Part shown: one piece after another, positions 1-8,217 of the stretch
Layout of the letters: each line of letters opens with the position of its first letter
How positions within the stretch are numbered: the first letter of the stretch is position 1
Assembly: GCF_052115865.1 (NCBI RefSeq)
Contig: NZ_JBQKME010000012.1
Span: forward strand, 16,975-80,974
Source: Fundicoccus_A sp052115865
GTDB lineage: Bacteria > Bacillota > Bacilli > Lactobacillales > Aerococcaceae
Direction of reading: 5' to 3'
Length of the DNA: 64,000 bases
Program-made: the position numbers and the translations under genes
Notes under the pieces: model-generated
Seen by the model: the letters and a program-made list of their open reading frames with translations, nothing else
The model's database searches: none
What the model was told of the DNA's origin: nothing

Positions 1-1
1 A

Positions 2-514
2 GAAAACATTAACCAACTTGATGTTCCCTTACTCACACAAAAAGATCCTCAATGGCGCAATCAAAAATACGGTAACGATACAAATGAGTTAATGGGTGAT
101 ACCGGATGTGCGATATTATCGTTGGCAATGGTCCATCAATATTTATCTGATTCATCCTATACACCGATGGATATTCTTGAATGGAGCCAAGAAAATTATT
201 ATGTTGATAATCATGGTACTTCTTGGAATATCTTTGGTGATTTCGCCACTCAATATGGTTATGGTTTTACTAACCATGGTAATCAATTCTATTCTGCTAT
301 GGAAGCCGTTCAAAATGGTGATATTGTAGTTGCATCCGTTTTACCAGGTTACTTTACAGATGTGGGCCATATCTTAGTAATTCGTGGTTATCAAGACGGT
401 AAAGTTTATGTCAATGATCCAAATGATGACCCTGATAAAATGTATAGTGTTCAAGGGATTGATGCATCTGTCTTCTTAAGTGAAGGCGTAAACTATTGGT
501 CTTATACAAACTAA
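2..514 (+). CDS. C39-like peptidase family protein (5' truncated by window edge)
   Basis: The frame is open from base 2, so the gene begins upstream and only its last 170 residues are visible. They match the peptidase_C39_2 (C39-like cysteine peptidase) pattern: an N-terminal PLLTQKDPQWRNQKYG stretch, a GDTGCA motif with the candidate catalytic Cys at visible residue 36, and GHILVIRGY with the candidate His near residue 123, followed by YVNDP carrying the Asn/Asp. Such domains are usually secreted or surface-exposed and act on peptides or the cell wall; here the role is inferred from family only. A signal peptide or other domains would lie outside the window. The first in-frame ATG (base 92) is internal to the conserved domain and is not the true start. 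The gene ends 19 bp before the CDF transporter and probably shares its transcript. Confidence 0.8.
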   Translation, partial: ENINQLDVPLLTQKDPQWRNQKYGNDTNELMGDTGCAILSLAMVHQYLSDSSYTPMDILEWSQENYYVDNHGTSWNIFGDFATQYGYGFTNHGNQFYSAMEAVQNGDIVVASVLPGYFTDVGHILVIRGYQDGKVYVNDPNDDPDKMYSVQGIDASVFLSEGVNYWSYTN

Positions 515-533
515 AAAGAGGGATAATTAAATA

Positions 534-1418
534 ATGTCAACAATGTACCAAAATCGCAATGATTCCAGTAAAGAAGCCTCTAAAGGTTCCTTAGCTGGAA
601 TCATTGTTTATTTATTTTTAGCCGTGACTAAAATTTCTTCAGCCAATCTATTCCATTCGTCCACCATGTTAGCCGATGGTTTGAATAACTTAACCGATAC
701 GATTTCTTCCATTACGATTTTCGTCGGTCTTTGGCTGGCCAATCGACCTGCTGATAAAAACCACCACTTCGGTCATAACAAATACGAACCCATTGCCAGC
801 TTCCTCATCTCCTTACTAATGTTTATAGTAGGTTATGACATCATTAATTCAGGTGTTCAGCGTTTTAGAACGCAAGAATTTCTGGTTTCCGATGTCACTA
901 TTATATGGATTACCTTATTTTCAGCTTTAGTCCTATTCTTAACTTATCTTTATATAAAAAATATCGCTGTCAAGACCAGAAGCATGGGTTTAACTGCAAC
1001 GGCCAAGGATATGCGCAATGATATTTTAATTAGTTTAAGTACGGTCGTAAGTACTGTTGCCAGTACCAATGGTTATCCTATTGTCGATACGATTATTGCT
1101 ATTGGAGTCGGAATATTAATTATCAAAGCAGCTATTGAGGTGTTCTTAGAAAGTACCTTTATATTATCCGATGGTTTTGATCAAGAATTACTGAATGAAT
1201 ATCGGATATTTATTTTAAAACATCCAAAAGTCCTTGAAGTTTCCGAAATACGTGGTCGTTTAAGCGGACAAATGGTATACTTAGACGTAACGATTAAAAT
1301 TGATGGTCATTTATCTGTCACTGAATCTCACCATGTTACAGAAGAGATTGAACAGGTTTTAGCATATAAGTTCAATATTTTTGATGCAGACATTCATGTT
1401 GAACCAATCGATGCTTAA
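534..1418 (+). CDS. Cation diffusion facilitator (CDF) family transporter
   Basis: 294 residues, normal for the family. The protein has a run of hydrophobic segments (about residues 20-45, 75-100, 105-130, 150-170 and 180-205) followed by a cytoplasmic C-terminal dimerisation domain of about 85 residues. The conserved HHFGHNKYE stretch between the second and third hydrophobic segments is typical of CDF exporters. Members exchange divalent metals (Zn, Mn, Co, Fe) for protons across the cytoplasmic membrane; the metal cannot be read from the sequence. The start follows an AGAGGGA ribosome binding site. It lies between the C39-like gene and purA, 27 bp before purA, on the same strand. Confidence 0.9.
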   Translation: MSTMYQNRNDSSKEASKGSLAGIIVYLFLAVTKISSANLFHSSTMLADGLNNLTDTISSITIFVGLWLANRPADKNHHFGHNKYEPIASFLISLLMFIVGYDIINSGVQRFRTQEFLVSDVTIIWITLFSALVLFLTYLYIKNIAVKTRSMGLTATAKDMRNDILISLSTVVSTVASTNGYPIVDTIIAIGVGILIIKAAIEVFLESTFILSDGFDQELLNEYRIFILKHPKVLEVSEIRGRLSGQMVYLDVTIKIDGHLSVTESHHVTEEIEQVLAYKFNIFDADIHVEPIDA

Positions 1419-1445
1419 AATTATATAAAGTAGAGGAGTTTTTAT

Positions 1446-2738
1446 ATGACATCTGTCGTTGTTGTTGGGACACAGTGGGGCGATGAAGGTAAAGGAAAGA
1501 TAACGGATTTTTTAAGTGAAAATGCTGAAGTTATTGCTCGTTACCAAGGTGGTGACAATGCAGGGCATACAATTGCTTTTGATAACAAAACTTATAAATT
1601 GCATCTTATCCCTTCTGGTATTTTTGCTTCCGACAAAATCAGTGTGATTGGTAATGGTGTGGTAATTAACCCTAAATCATTGGTCAAAGAGTTAAATTAC
1701 TTAAAAGAAGAAGGCATTTCAACTGAAAATTTAAGAATTTCAGACCGTGCACATGTGATTCTTCCTTATCATATTGAATTAGACCGTCTACAAGAAGAAG
1801 CTAAAGGCGATAATAAAATTGGTACAACGATAAAAGGGATTGGACCAGCCTATATGGACAAAGCTGCCCGTATTGGTATCCGTATTGCCGATTTATTGGA
1901 CGAACAAATCTTTGCCGAACGTTTAGAACAAAATATTCGCGATAAAAACGAATTGATTATTAAAGTTTACCAAGGTGAAGCCTTAGATTTTGATAGTATT
2001 TTCGAAGAATACTATGCTTATGGGCAAGAAATCGCTAAATATGTGACTGATACGTCGGTTATTTTAAATGATGCCTTAGACCAAGGCAAACGTGTCCTTT
2101 TTGAAGGGGCACAAGGGGTAATGTTAGACATCGACCAAGGAACATATCCTTATGTAACTTCTTCAAACCCAGTTGCTGGCGGGGTAACGATTGGTAGTGG
2201 TGTTGGGCCTTCAAAAATAAATAAAGTTGTGGGTGTATGTAAAGCTTACACTTCTAGAGTAGGTGATGGACCTTTCCCAACTGAATTATTCGATGAAACT
2301 GGTCATCAAATTCGTGAAGTAGGTCGTGAATATGGTACAACAACTGGCCGCCCTCGTCGTGTTGGTTGGTTTGACAGTGTTGTCATGCGCCACTCTAAAC
2401 GTGTTTCAGGTATTACAAACTTGTCATTAAACAGTATTGATGTGTTAAGTAATTTAGATACCATTAAAATTTGTACCGCTTATCAATTACCAAACGGCGA
2501 ACTTATTGAACATTATCCTGCAAGCTTAAAAGTTTTAGCATCTTGTACACCTGTTTATGAAGAACTACCAGGTTGGGATGAAGATATTACTTCTGCTAAA
2601 CGTTTTGAAGATCTTCCTCTAAATGCTCAAAACTATGTGCGTCGTATCCAAGAACTAGTTGGTGTAGGAATTTCAACCTTATCAGTTGGTCCAGACCGCT
2701 CTCAAACAATGATCCTAGATTCAATCTGGGCAATCTAA
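1446..2738 (+). CDS. purA: Adenylosuccinate synthase
   Basis: 430 residues, full length. It condenses IMP and aspartate with GTP to give adenylosuccinate, the first committed step of AMP synthesis. The N-terminal GTQWGDEGKGKITD is the nucleotide-binding signature, NAGHT follows, and GIGPAYMDKAARIGIR is the second family signature. The ribosome binding site AGAGGAG is well placed before ATG 1446. It is monocistronic or cotranscribed with the upstream transporter and ends at a strong bidirectional terminator facing dnaB. It is transcribed towards the origin, head-on to the fork, unlike most neighbours. guaB, the GMP-branch enzyme acting on the same IMP pool, lies at 58.1 kb. Confidence 0.98.
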   Translation: MTSVVVVGTQWGDEGKGKITDFLSENAEVIARYQGGDNAGHTIAFDNKTYKLHLIPSGIFASDKISVIGNGVVINPKSLVKELNYLKEEGISTENLRISDRAHVILPYHIELDRLQEEAKGDNKIGTTIKGIGPAYMDKAARIGIRIADLLDEQIFAERLEQNIRDKNELIIKVYQGEALDFDSIFEEYYAYGQEIAKYVTDTSVILNDALDQGKRVLFEGAQGVMLDIDQGTYPYVTSSNPVAGGVTIGSGVGPSKINKVVGVCKAYTSRVGDGPFPTELFDETGHQIREVGREYGTTTGRPRRVGWFDSVVMRHSKRVSGITNLSLNSIDVLSNLDTIKICTAYQLPNGELIEHYPASLKVLASCTPVYEELPGWDEDITSAKRFEDLPLNAQNYVRRIQELVGVGISTLSVGPDRSQTMILDSIWAI

Positions 2739-2750
2739 CTATAAGTATAA

Positions 2751-2787
2751 AAAAACCTTTCGTCATATAAAATGATGAAAGGTTTTT
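2751..2787. terminator. Bidirectional intrinsic terminator between purA and dnaB
   Basis: Arms 2751-2761 (AAAAACCTTTC) and 2777-2787 (GAAAGGTTTTT) pair perfectly, extended by the inner GTCAT/ATGAT. A-runs and T-runs on both sides let it serve convergent purA (+) and dnaB (-). Confidence 0.9.
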
Positions 2788-2796
2788 CTATGTCTA

Positions 2797-4176
2797 TTAA
2801 TATCCCGTCGGTTCTGCTGCATAGGATAAACTTGAAAACTTATTGTATTCTTTTTTAAATAACAAATTAACTGTTTCACGTGCTCCACTCCGGTTTTTAG
2901 CCAAAATAACTTCAACCGTATTATCCGGTAATTCGTCATCGAAACCTTCGTCTGGATCGTCACCTTCATGTTGATGATAATCTTCACGATATAAGAAAGC
3001 AACAATATCCGCATCTTGCTCAATCGATCCCGATTCCCGAATATCACTCAAAATTGGACGTTTGTTTTGACGTTGTTCCAAACCACGAGAAAGTTGAGAT
3101 AAGGCAATAACTGGAACCGACAGTTCCTTGGCTAGCTTTTTAAGTTGACGTGAAATCTCTGAAACTTCCTGTTGTCTGTTTTCACGACCATTTCCTTCAA
3201 TTAATTGTAAATAATCAATCACAATAAGACCTAAATCAGGATTTTGTTGTTTTAGACGACGGCATTTCGCACGAATTTCAGAAACTTTAATCCCAGCTGA
3301 ATCATCAATAAATATCGGTGCATCCTTCAATGTATTAGTCGCAACCGTAAAGCTATTCCATTCGTCATCCGTTAATTGACCTGTTTTTAAATGCGACGCA
3401 TTAATAATACCTTCAGAACAAATCATCCGGTAGACCAGGTCAATCGCTCCCATTTCTAATGAGAAGACAACGACTGGAACCTTTGATTTGGTTCCGACAT
3501 TTTGAGCGATATTTAAGGCGAAGGCCGTTTTACCAACGGATGGACGTGCAGCAATAATAATCAATTGATCCGGTTGTAAGCCACTGGTTACCCGGTCTAA
3601 TTCGATAAATCCAGTAGGTAAACCAACGACGTCACGTTTTTCTTCCGATAGCTTAATGATGTTATCAAAGGCTTCTGATATTAACTTACTCATTGGTATA
3701 GGCTCATTACTTTGACTATTTTCACCAATTGAAAGAATCAATTTCTCACTACGGTCAATGATGTTTTCAACATCATCGCCTTCATTATAGGCATCACTTG
3801 AAATCTTTTGACTGGCATTGATTAAGCGACGCAAAATAGCTTTTTCTTTTACAATCCGAGCATATTCTTCCACATTATGTGCTGTCGGTGTGTAGTTAGA
3901 AATAACAACTAAATATTCACTTCCACCAACATTTTCTAATTCATCATAAGCATCAAGCTGATATATTAATTGAACAATATCAATTGAACCCGTCTTATCA
4001 TAGACCTTCTCCATCGCATTAAAAATCGTTTGATGGCGTTGTTTATAAAAGTCTTCAGCAATAATAACAGTTTGAACGGCTGCCATTTTTGAATTATCAA
4101 TCATAAGAGACCCTAAAACTGACATTTCAGCTTCTTCACTAAACGGTAATGTCCGTTCATTTTGATTTATTTCCAA
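2797..4176 (-). CDS. dnaB: Replicative DNA helicase DnaB
   Basis: 459 residues, full length (this protein is called DnaC in Bacillus subtilis). It is the hexameric 5'-3' helicase that unwinds DNA ahead of the replisome. The N-terminal primase-interacting domain (about 1-105) is followed by a linker and a RecA-like ATPase domain with Walker A ARPSVGKTAFAL, Walker B LIVIDYLQLI and the arginine-containing SILSDIRESGSIEQDAD region near residue 380. No intein is present. The start is TTG at 4176, preceded by GAAGGTG; no closer ATG fits the conserved N-terminus. A strong terminator sits only about 19 bases upstream (4201-4246), leaving no visible room for a dedicated promoter, so expression probably depends on read-through from gdpP-rplI. 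Confidence 0.97.
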   Translation of the reverse strand: MEINQNERTLPFSEEAEMSVLGSLMIDNSKMAAVQTVIIAEDFYKQRHQTIFNAMEKVYDKTGSIDIVQLIYQLDAYDELENVGGSEYLVVISNYTPTAHNVEEYARIVKEKAILRRLINASQKISSDAYNEGDDVENIIDRSEKLILSIGENSQSNEPIPMSKLISEAFDNIIKLSEEKRDVVGLPTGFIELDRVTSGLQPDQLIIIAARPSVGKTAFALNIAQNVGTKSKVPVVVFSLEMGAIDLVYRMICSEGIINASHLKTGQLTDDEWNSFTVATNTLKDAPIFIDDSAGIKVSEIRAKCRRLKQQNPDLGLIVIDYLQLIEGNGRENRQQEVSEISRQLKKLAKELSVPVIALSQLSRGLEQRQNKRPILSDIRESGSIEQDADIVAFLYREDYHQHEGDDPDEGFDDELPDNTVEVILAKNRSGARETVNLLFKKEYNKFSSLSYAAEPTGY

Positions 4177-4194
4177 AAATTCACCTTCTTTTTT

Positions 4195-4246
4195 AAAAAA
4201 GCAATTAATACAACATAGCTTAAAAATAAGCTATGTTATTAATTGC
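4195..4246 (-). terminator. Intrinsic terminator/attenuator between rplI and dnaB
   Basis: A very long hairpin: 4201-4209 and 4212-4222 pair with 4227-4237 and 4238-4246 (20 bp interrupted by a 2-nt bulge). In the minus-strand sense it is followed by six T at 4200-4195. It ends just before the dnaB ribosome binding site. Confidence 0.85.
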
Positions 4247-4260
4247 AATTGTAGATCTTA

Positions 4261-4713
4261 TTATTGTGCTTCTACATTAACACGAATGGTAGCAGTAACT
4301 TCAGGATGTAATTTAACTTCTACATTATGAAAGCCTAAAGAAGAAAGATTTTGACTTAGATTTATTTTACGACGATCAATTTCTATTTTATATTGTTTTT
4401 TTAATTCGTCAGCAATTTGTTTAGATGGAATCGTTCCAAATAGACGTCCATCTTCACCACTCTTAGCGTAGATTTTAACAACGGTCTTTTTGTCTTCAAT
4501 CTTTTCTTTCAAGTCTTTTGCATCTTGTAATTCTTCTTCTGCTAGACGTTGTTTTGCTTGTTTTTCAGCATTTAATTGACTCATAGCACTATTGTCGGCT
4601 AATTTTGCTAAATTATTTTTAATTAAATAATTACGTCCATAACCATCAGATACTTCAATCACTTGGCCTTTTTTCCCTTGCTTCTTAACATCTTGTAGTA
4701 AAATAACTTTCAT
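4261..4713 (-). CDS. rplI: 50S ribosomal protein L9
   Basis: 150 residues from the ATG of MKVILLQDV. The N-terminal globular rRNA-binding domain (about 1-50, with KGQVIEVSDGYGRNYLI) joins the C-terminal domain (about 75-150) through a long Lys/Glu-rich helix, the standard L9 architecture. An ATG two codons earlier (4717-4719) overlaps the gdpP stop as ATGA. Both starts are possible: the AGGAGG at 4723-4728 lies about 4 nt before the upstream ATG and about 10 nt before the one chosen, which matches L9 homologues. It is translationally coupled to gdpP and followed by a terminator in front of dnaB. Confidence 0.96.
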   Translation of the reverse strand: MKVILLQDVKKQGKKGQVIEVSDGYGRNYLIKNNLAKLADNSAMSQLNAEKQAKQRLAEEELQDAKDLKEKIEDKKTVVKIYAKSGEDGRLFGTIPSKQIADELKKQYKIEIDRRKINLSQNLSSLGFHNVEVKLHPEVTATIRVNVEAQ

Positions 4714-4715
4714 CG

Positions 4716-6719
4716 TCATTCTTCCTCCTCATTTATGATTAATACTAATTTCAGTAATTTATAAACATCATCAATACTTGCATCCTCTATTTGGGTAGCA
4801 GCATTCGACAAGTGGCCACCGCCACCTAATTCTTCCATAATCGTTTGAACATTTACTTTACCTAAACTACGAGCACTAATACCAATTGAATTAACACTAC
4901 GACGGTAGATAACAAATGAAGCTTCTACATTAGCCACATCTAACATCATATCAGCGGTTTGTGCAGCTGTTACATTATCGATAATTTCCTCATTTGTTCC
5001 ACGTGAAACAGCAAAGCCATTCCCTAAATATTCTGTTTTGGCAAATAAAGCATTACGTGAAACGATATAGTGAAAATCTTCTTTTAAAATACGGTTGATT
5101 TGATTCGAATCCGCTCCACGCATTTTTAAATAACTTGCTACATCGAATGTTTTCGATCCTACTCGCGAAGAAAAGTTATTGGTATCGACAACGATACCAG
5201 CCATTAGAGCCGTTGCTTCAAATTTATTTAGATTTTTGTTTGTACGGTTATTAATGAAAAATTCGGTTACAAGTTCAGCGGTTGAAGATGCATAAGGTTC
5301 AATATAAACCAATTCTGTTTGTTTTGGAAAATCTTCACCACGACGGTGGTGATCGATAATAACAATCCGATTATCTTCAAGCAATGCTTCAGCTTCACTT
5401 AAGGAAGGTCGGTGATGGTCGACCATAATAATCAAAGTCTTTTCAGTTAATTGATTTTTCGCTTGTTGGATATCAATCAGTGATTTATTCAGATTCAAAT
5501 CATTGGTTGCATAAAGGAGCAGTTGTTGAATATCCTGATTCAACTGTTCTGGATTAATGATAATCTTACCAACTCTTTTGAATTGACGGACGATACTTAG
5601 TATACCAATGGCAGAGCCAATGGAATCTAAATCAGGTATCTTATGTCCAGAAATAAAGACTTGGTCTGCTTGTTCAATTAAATTAGCTAAGGCTTGATAG
5701 ACTAACTTAGATCGTACATTCGTTCTTTTCTCGCTTGGATTAGTTTTCCCACCATAGAAACGGGCCCGTTGATCGTCAACCTTGACCACAATTTGATCAC
5801 CGCCTCGTCCTAAGGCTAAATCTAGATTAAGCTGCGCCTGCTTAGCTAAATCATCTATATGATAAGTATTTTTTTGAGAACTAGCAATACCAATACTAAT
5901 CGTAACCGGCACATTTGTCAGGAAAGGTTGTTTTTTAAAATGATCAAAATATTTAAAGCCATCCTTTTCTAATTTTTCTAAGACTGCTTGATTAAATATC
6001 ATTATAAACTTTTCATCTGATAAACGTTTTAAGAAAATATCATTGGACACAGCCCAATTGGTTAATTCACTCACGATATCAGCATCAAATGATGTTGATT
6101 GTTGATCATCCATAGATTGAACTATTTCATCATATTCTTCCAATAATAAATAACCAAATACTAAACGATCATATTTGCGATTTTCAATAATCTTATATTC
6201 CTTCGTTACATCAATCAGATAAAATGAATTATTTTCTTTTTGATGCATAACCTTATATTGTTTCTTCTTTAATTTAGCTTCATGCCATTTACGGTCTGAA
6301 GGGATATCCAAAAATTTTGAAAACTGACTATCTACTTCAACAATAGACTCACCTAAAATATCTGTATTACCAAAGATCCTTTGCATGGCTGGATTAACCC
6401 AACGTATACGTAAGCTATCATCATAGATAATGGCTGCAATTGGCGATCTAAATAAAGAATCATGTTGAACTTCTTCAATAGTTGTTGAAAGTTTAGGACT
6501 TAGAGTATTGAAAATCCTTATTAAATGATTAATGTTATTTAAAAAGATAAAACAAAATACTGCCAACAGAAATAGCTGCAACAAAGCAATTGGCCAGCTT
6601 ATAAAAAATGTTGCTATCATCATTAGAACATAGAAAAATAGTAGACTATAAATTTGCCAACTAATATTCAGTTCATTAAATGAACGAAAAAATTCTTTGA
6701 TTTTTTCAAAGTTTATCAC
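4716..6719 (-). CDS. gdpP: Cyclic-di-AMP phosphodiesterase GdpP (DHH/DHHA1, membrane-bound)
   Basis: 667 residues. It hydrolyses c-di-AMP to pApA and so tunes osmolyte transport and cell-wall stress responses; in related bacteria loss raises beta-lactam tolerance. Visible domains: two transmembrane segments (about 18-60), a PAS domain (about 85-170), a degenerate GGDEF domain (about 175-310, ending near RGGDQIVV), a DHH domain (about 345-500 with SGHKIPDLDSIGSA, VDHHRPS and IIDHHRRG), and a DHHA1 domain with GGGGHLSNAATQ near residue 640. The start is GTG at 6719 with AGAGGTG upstream. It forms an operon with rplI (4-base overlap). One perfect parS site (4995-5010) is embedded in its coding sequence. 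Confidence 0.96.
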   Translation of the reverse strand: MINFEKIKEFFRSFNELNISWQIYSLLFFYVLMMIATFFISWPIALLQLFLLAVFCFIFLNNINHLIRIFNTLSPKLSTTIEEVQHDSLFRSPIAAIIYDDSLRIRWVNPAMQRIFGNTDILGESIVEVDSQFSKFLDIPSDRKWHEAKLKKKQYKVMHQKENNSFYLIDVTKEYKIIENRKYDRLVFGYLLLEEYDEIVQSMDDQQSTSFDADIVSELTNWAVSNDIFLKRLSDEKFIMIFNQAVLEKLEKDGFKYFDHFKKQPFLTNVPVTISIGIASSQKNTYHIDDLAKQAQLNLDLALGRGGDQIVVKVDDQRARFYGGKTNPSEKRTNVRSKLVYQALANLIEQADQVFISGHKIPDLDSIGSAIGILSIVRQFKRVGKIIINPEQLNQDIQQLLLYATNDLNLNKSLIDIQQAKNQLTEKTLIIMVDHHRPSLSEAEALLEDNRIVIIDHHRRGEDFPKQTELVYIEPYASSTAELVTEFFINNRTNKNLNKFEATALMAGIVVDTNNFSSRVGSKTFDVASYLKMRGADSNQINRILKEDFHYIVSRNALFAKTEYLGNGFAVSRGTNEEIIDNVTAAQTADMMLDVANVEASFVIYRRSVNSIGISARSLGKVNVQTIMEELGGGGHLSNAATQIEDASIDDVYKLLKLVLIINEEEE
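4995..5010. other. parS site (ParB/Spo0J binding), inside gdpP
   Basis: TGTTCCACGTGAAACA, identical to the Bacillus subtilis parS consensus. It is read through as gdpP codons, so the site is conserved together with the protein sequence. The cognate ParB is encoded at 54.7 kb. Confidence 0.9.
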
Positions 6720-6801
6720 AATACACCTCTTAAATTTTAACTAAATCATTAGCTAATTTTATCATATTTTGAGTTAGATTACTAACTTAGTAAAACAGCA
6801 A

Positions 6802-6817
6802 TGTTTCACGTGAAACA
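6802..6817. other. parS site, gdpP upstream region
   Basis: TGTTTCACGTGAAACA, a perfect 16-bp palindrome that matches the firmicute parS consensus. It lies between the gdpP start and the rpsR terminator. Confidence 0.92.
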
Positions 6818-6835
6818 TTTTCGTAAATAAACAGA

Positions 6836-6879
6836 TGAGCCCGTAGGTTACAAGCATAAAGCTTGAACTTACGGGCTCA
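6836..6879. terminator. Terminator after rpsF-ssb-rpsR
   Basis: TGAGCCCGTA (6836-6845) pairs with TACGGGCTCA (6870-6879), with further pairing of AAGC/GCTT inside. It closes the minus-strand ribosomal operon. The best T-rich tail is on the + side, so directionality is not certain. Confidence 0.7.
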
Positions 6880-6955
6880 TATTTATTTATTTGTTTTGAA
6901 TGCTTACATTTATGCGATTATCGCAAGGCTTCATCCAACTCCAAAACAGTTTCAA

Positions 6956-7189
6956 TTAGTCTTGTACTGTAAATGGTAATAGAGCCATAATACGAGAACG
7001 TTTGATTGCATTAGTTAAAGCACGTTGGTGTTTTGCACAAGCACCTGTTACACGACGAGGTAAAATTTTACCTTTTTCAGATACAAAACGTTTTAATAAG
7101 TCAGTATCTTTGTAATCAGGATGGTCAATATGGTTTGCACAGAAATAACAAACTTTTTTTCTGCGTCTTCCGCCACGGCGTTGTCCCAC
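6956..7189 (-). CDS. rpsR: 30S ribosomal protein S18
   Basis: 77 residues, full length. The Arg/Lys-rich N-terminus is followed by KVCYFCANHIDHPDYKDTDLLKRFVSEKGKILPRR, typical of S18, which binds the central domain of 16S rRNA as a heterodimer with S6. Two Cys (CYFC) are present, the form often linked to zinc-binding paralogues, although only these two plus one later Cys are seen. It is the last gene of rpsF-ssb-rpsR, 25 bp after ssb, with the ribosome binding site AGGAGG. Confidence 0.97.
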   Translation of the reverse strand: MGQRRGGRRRKKVCYFCANHIDHPDYKDTDLLKRFVSEKGKILPRRVTGACAKHQRALTNAIKRSRIMALLPFTVQD

Positions 7190-7214
7190 GGTTATTCCTC
7201 CTTTAGTATTTTAA

Positions 7215-7763
7215 TTAAAATGGTAGATCGTCTTCAGAAATATCTATTTGACGATCATCATCCATAAATGGTGACGATTGTTGATTAAAATCGTTATTGA
7301 ATGAAAAATTGTTTTGATTATCATTATTGTTATTTGAATTATTTGAACTATTATTATAGCTTTGGTTTTGTTGGTAATTATTATTATTGTAACTAACTTG
7401 ACTTTGTTGATTTCCACTTGTATTTTGAGGACGTTGTTCCGTAACTGATTTTGCTTCTAGAAGATGGAAATTATCAACTACCACTTCCGTTACATAAACA
7501 CGTTGTCCTTGTTGGTTATCATAGTTTCGTGTTTGAATTCTACCTTCAACACCCACTTGAGAACCTTTACGAGTGAAATTCGCAAAGTTTTCCGCTGCTT
7601 TTCTCCAAATAACACATTGAATGAAATCTGCCTCACGCTCACCTTGTTGGTTAGTAAAAGATCGATTGACAGCTAAAGTAAATGATCCAACGGCTACGCC
7701 ATTTGAAGTGAATCTTAAATCGACTTCTTTTGTAAGGCGTCCAATTAACTGCACTGAGTTCAT
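7215..7763 (-). CDS. ssb: Single-stranded DNA-binding protein
   Basis: 182 residues. The OB-fold (about 1-105: MNSVQLIGRLTKEVDLR, then DFIQCVIWRKAAENFANF) coats ssDNA at forks and during repair. It is followed by a disordered Gln/Asn/Ser-rich linker (about 110-170) and the acidic tip DISEDDLPF, which recruits partner proteins. Its position between rpsF and rpsR is the classic firmicute order. A parS site occupies the 38-bp gap to rpsF. Confidence 0.98.
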   Translation of the reverse strand: MNSVQLIGRLTKEVDLRFTSNGVAVGSFTLAVNRSFTNQQGEREADFIQCVIWRKAAENFANFTRKGSQVGVEGRIQTRNYDNQQGQRVYVTEVVVDNFHLLEAKSVTEQRPQNTSGNQQSQVSYNNNNYQQNQSYNNSSNNSNNNNDNQNNFSFNNDFNQQSSPFMDDDRQIDISEDDLPF

Positions 7764-7784
7764 TTTTACTTCCTCCTCTAAGTG

Positions 7785-7800
7785 TGTTTCACGTGAAACA
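7785..7800. other. parS site between rpsF and ssb
   Basis: TGTTTCACGTGAAACA, a perfect 16-bp parS palindrome lying between the rpsF stop (7802) and the ssb ribosome binding site, within the operon. Confidence 0.92.
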
Positions 7801-7801
7801 A

Positions 7802-8101
7802 TTAGTCTTCTTTCTTAACGATCATGTGACGTAAAATGTCACGGTTAATTCGAGCTAGACGATCAAACTCATCGATACCATTTGAATCTTCAGCAACTAC
7901 GTTAATTAGGTGATAAACACCTTCGCGGTAGTCATTGATTTCATATGCTAAACGTTTTTTCGCCCAGTCTTTTGAGTCAACGATCTCGCTACCATTATTT
8001 GTCAAAATACTATCGAAACGTTCCACTAATTCTTTCTTAGCATCATCGTTGATGTCAGGACGAATAATATATAAGATTTCATATTTTGTTGATTCATTCA
8101 T
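7802..8101 (-). CDS. rpsF: 30S ribosomal protein S6
   Basis: 99 residues, full length. YEILYIIRPDINDDAKKELVERFD, the KDWAKKRLAYEINDYREGVYHLINV core and the DRLARINRDILRHMIVKKED end are standard S6. It pairs with S18 on 16S rRNA. First gene of rpsF-ssb-rpsR, preceded by AGGAGGTG and a leader of about 80 nt that could fold (see the leader entry). Confidence 0.97.
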   Translation of the reverse strand: MNESTKYEILYIIRPDINDDAKKELVERFDSILTNNGSEIVDSKDWAKKRLAYEINDYREGVYHLINVVAEDSNGIDEFDRLARINRDILRHMIVKKED

Positions 8102-8182
8102 TAGACCAGCACCTCCTTTTGGACTTTTGGCTCCTTAATGATAAAGAGCAAGGAGAGTAGGGGGAATTCCCAATACTCACAT
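8102..8182 (-). promoter_or_regulatory. rpsF mRNA leader, candidate autoregulatory structure
   Basis: In the gene sense the leader contains GAGTA-TT-GGGAATTCCC-CC-TACTC (a nested dyad), then CTCCTT pairing with AAGGAG. Many bacteria control this operon by S6:S18 binding to the rpsF leader. I can see foldable structure but cannot confirm the S6:S18 motif by eye. Confidence 0.35.
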
Positions 8183-8188
8183 CATAAG

Positions 8189-8217
8189 ATTATAGCATAA
8201 TCTATTTGTTTCTTCAA
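8189..8217 (-). promoter_or_regulatory. Sigma-A promoter of rpsF-ssb-rpsR
   Basis: TTGAAG (8217-8212) and TATAAT (8194-8189) are separated by exactly 17 bp. The -35 box overlaps the last codons of the membrane protein gene at 8214. Confidence 0.8.

Noticed and set aside
2870..2885. Additional parS in dnaB
   Set aside because: Only the TGTTTCACGTG half matches; the second half is CTCCAC instead of AAACA.
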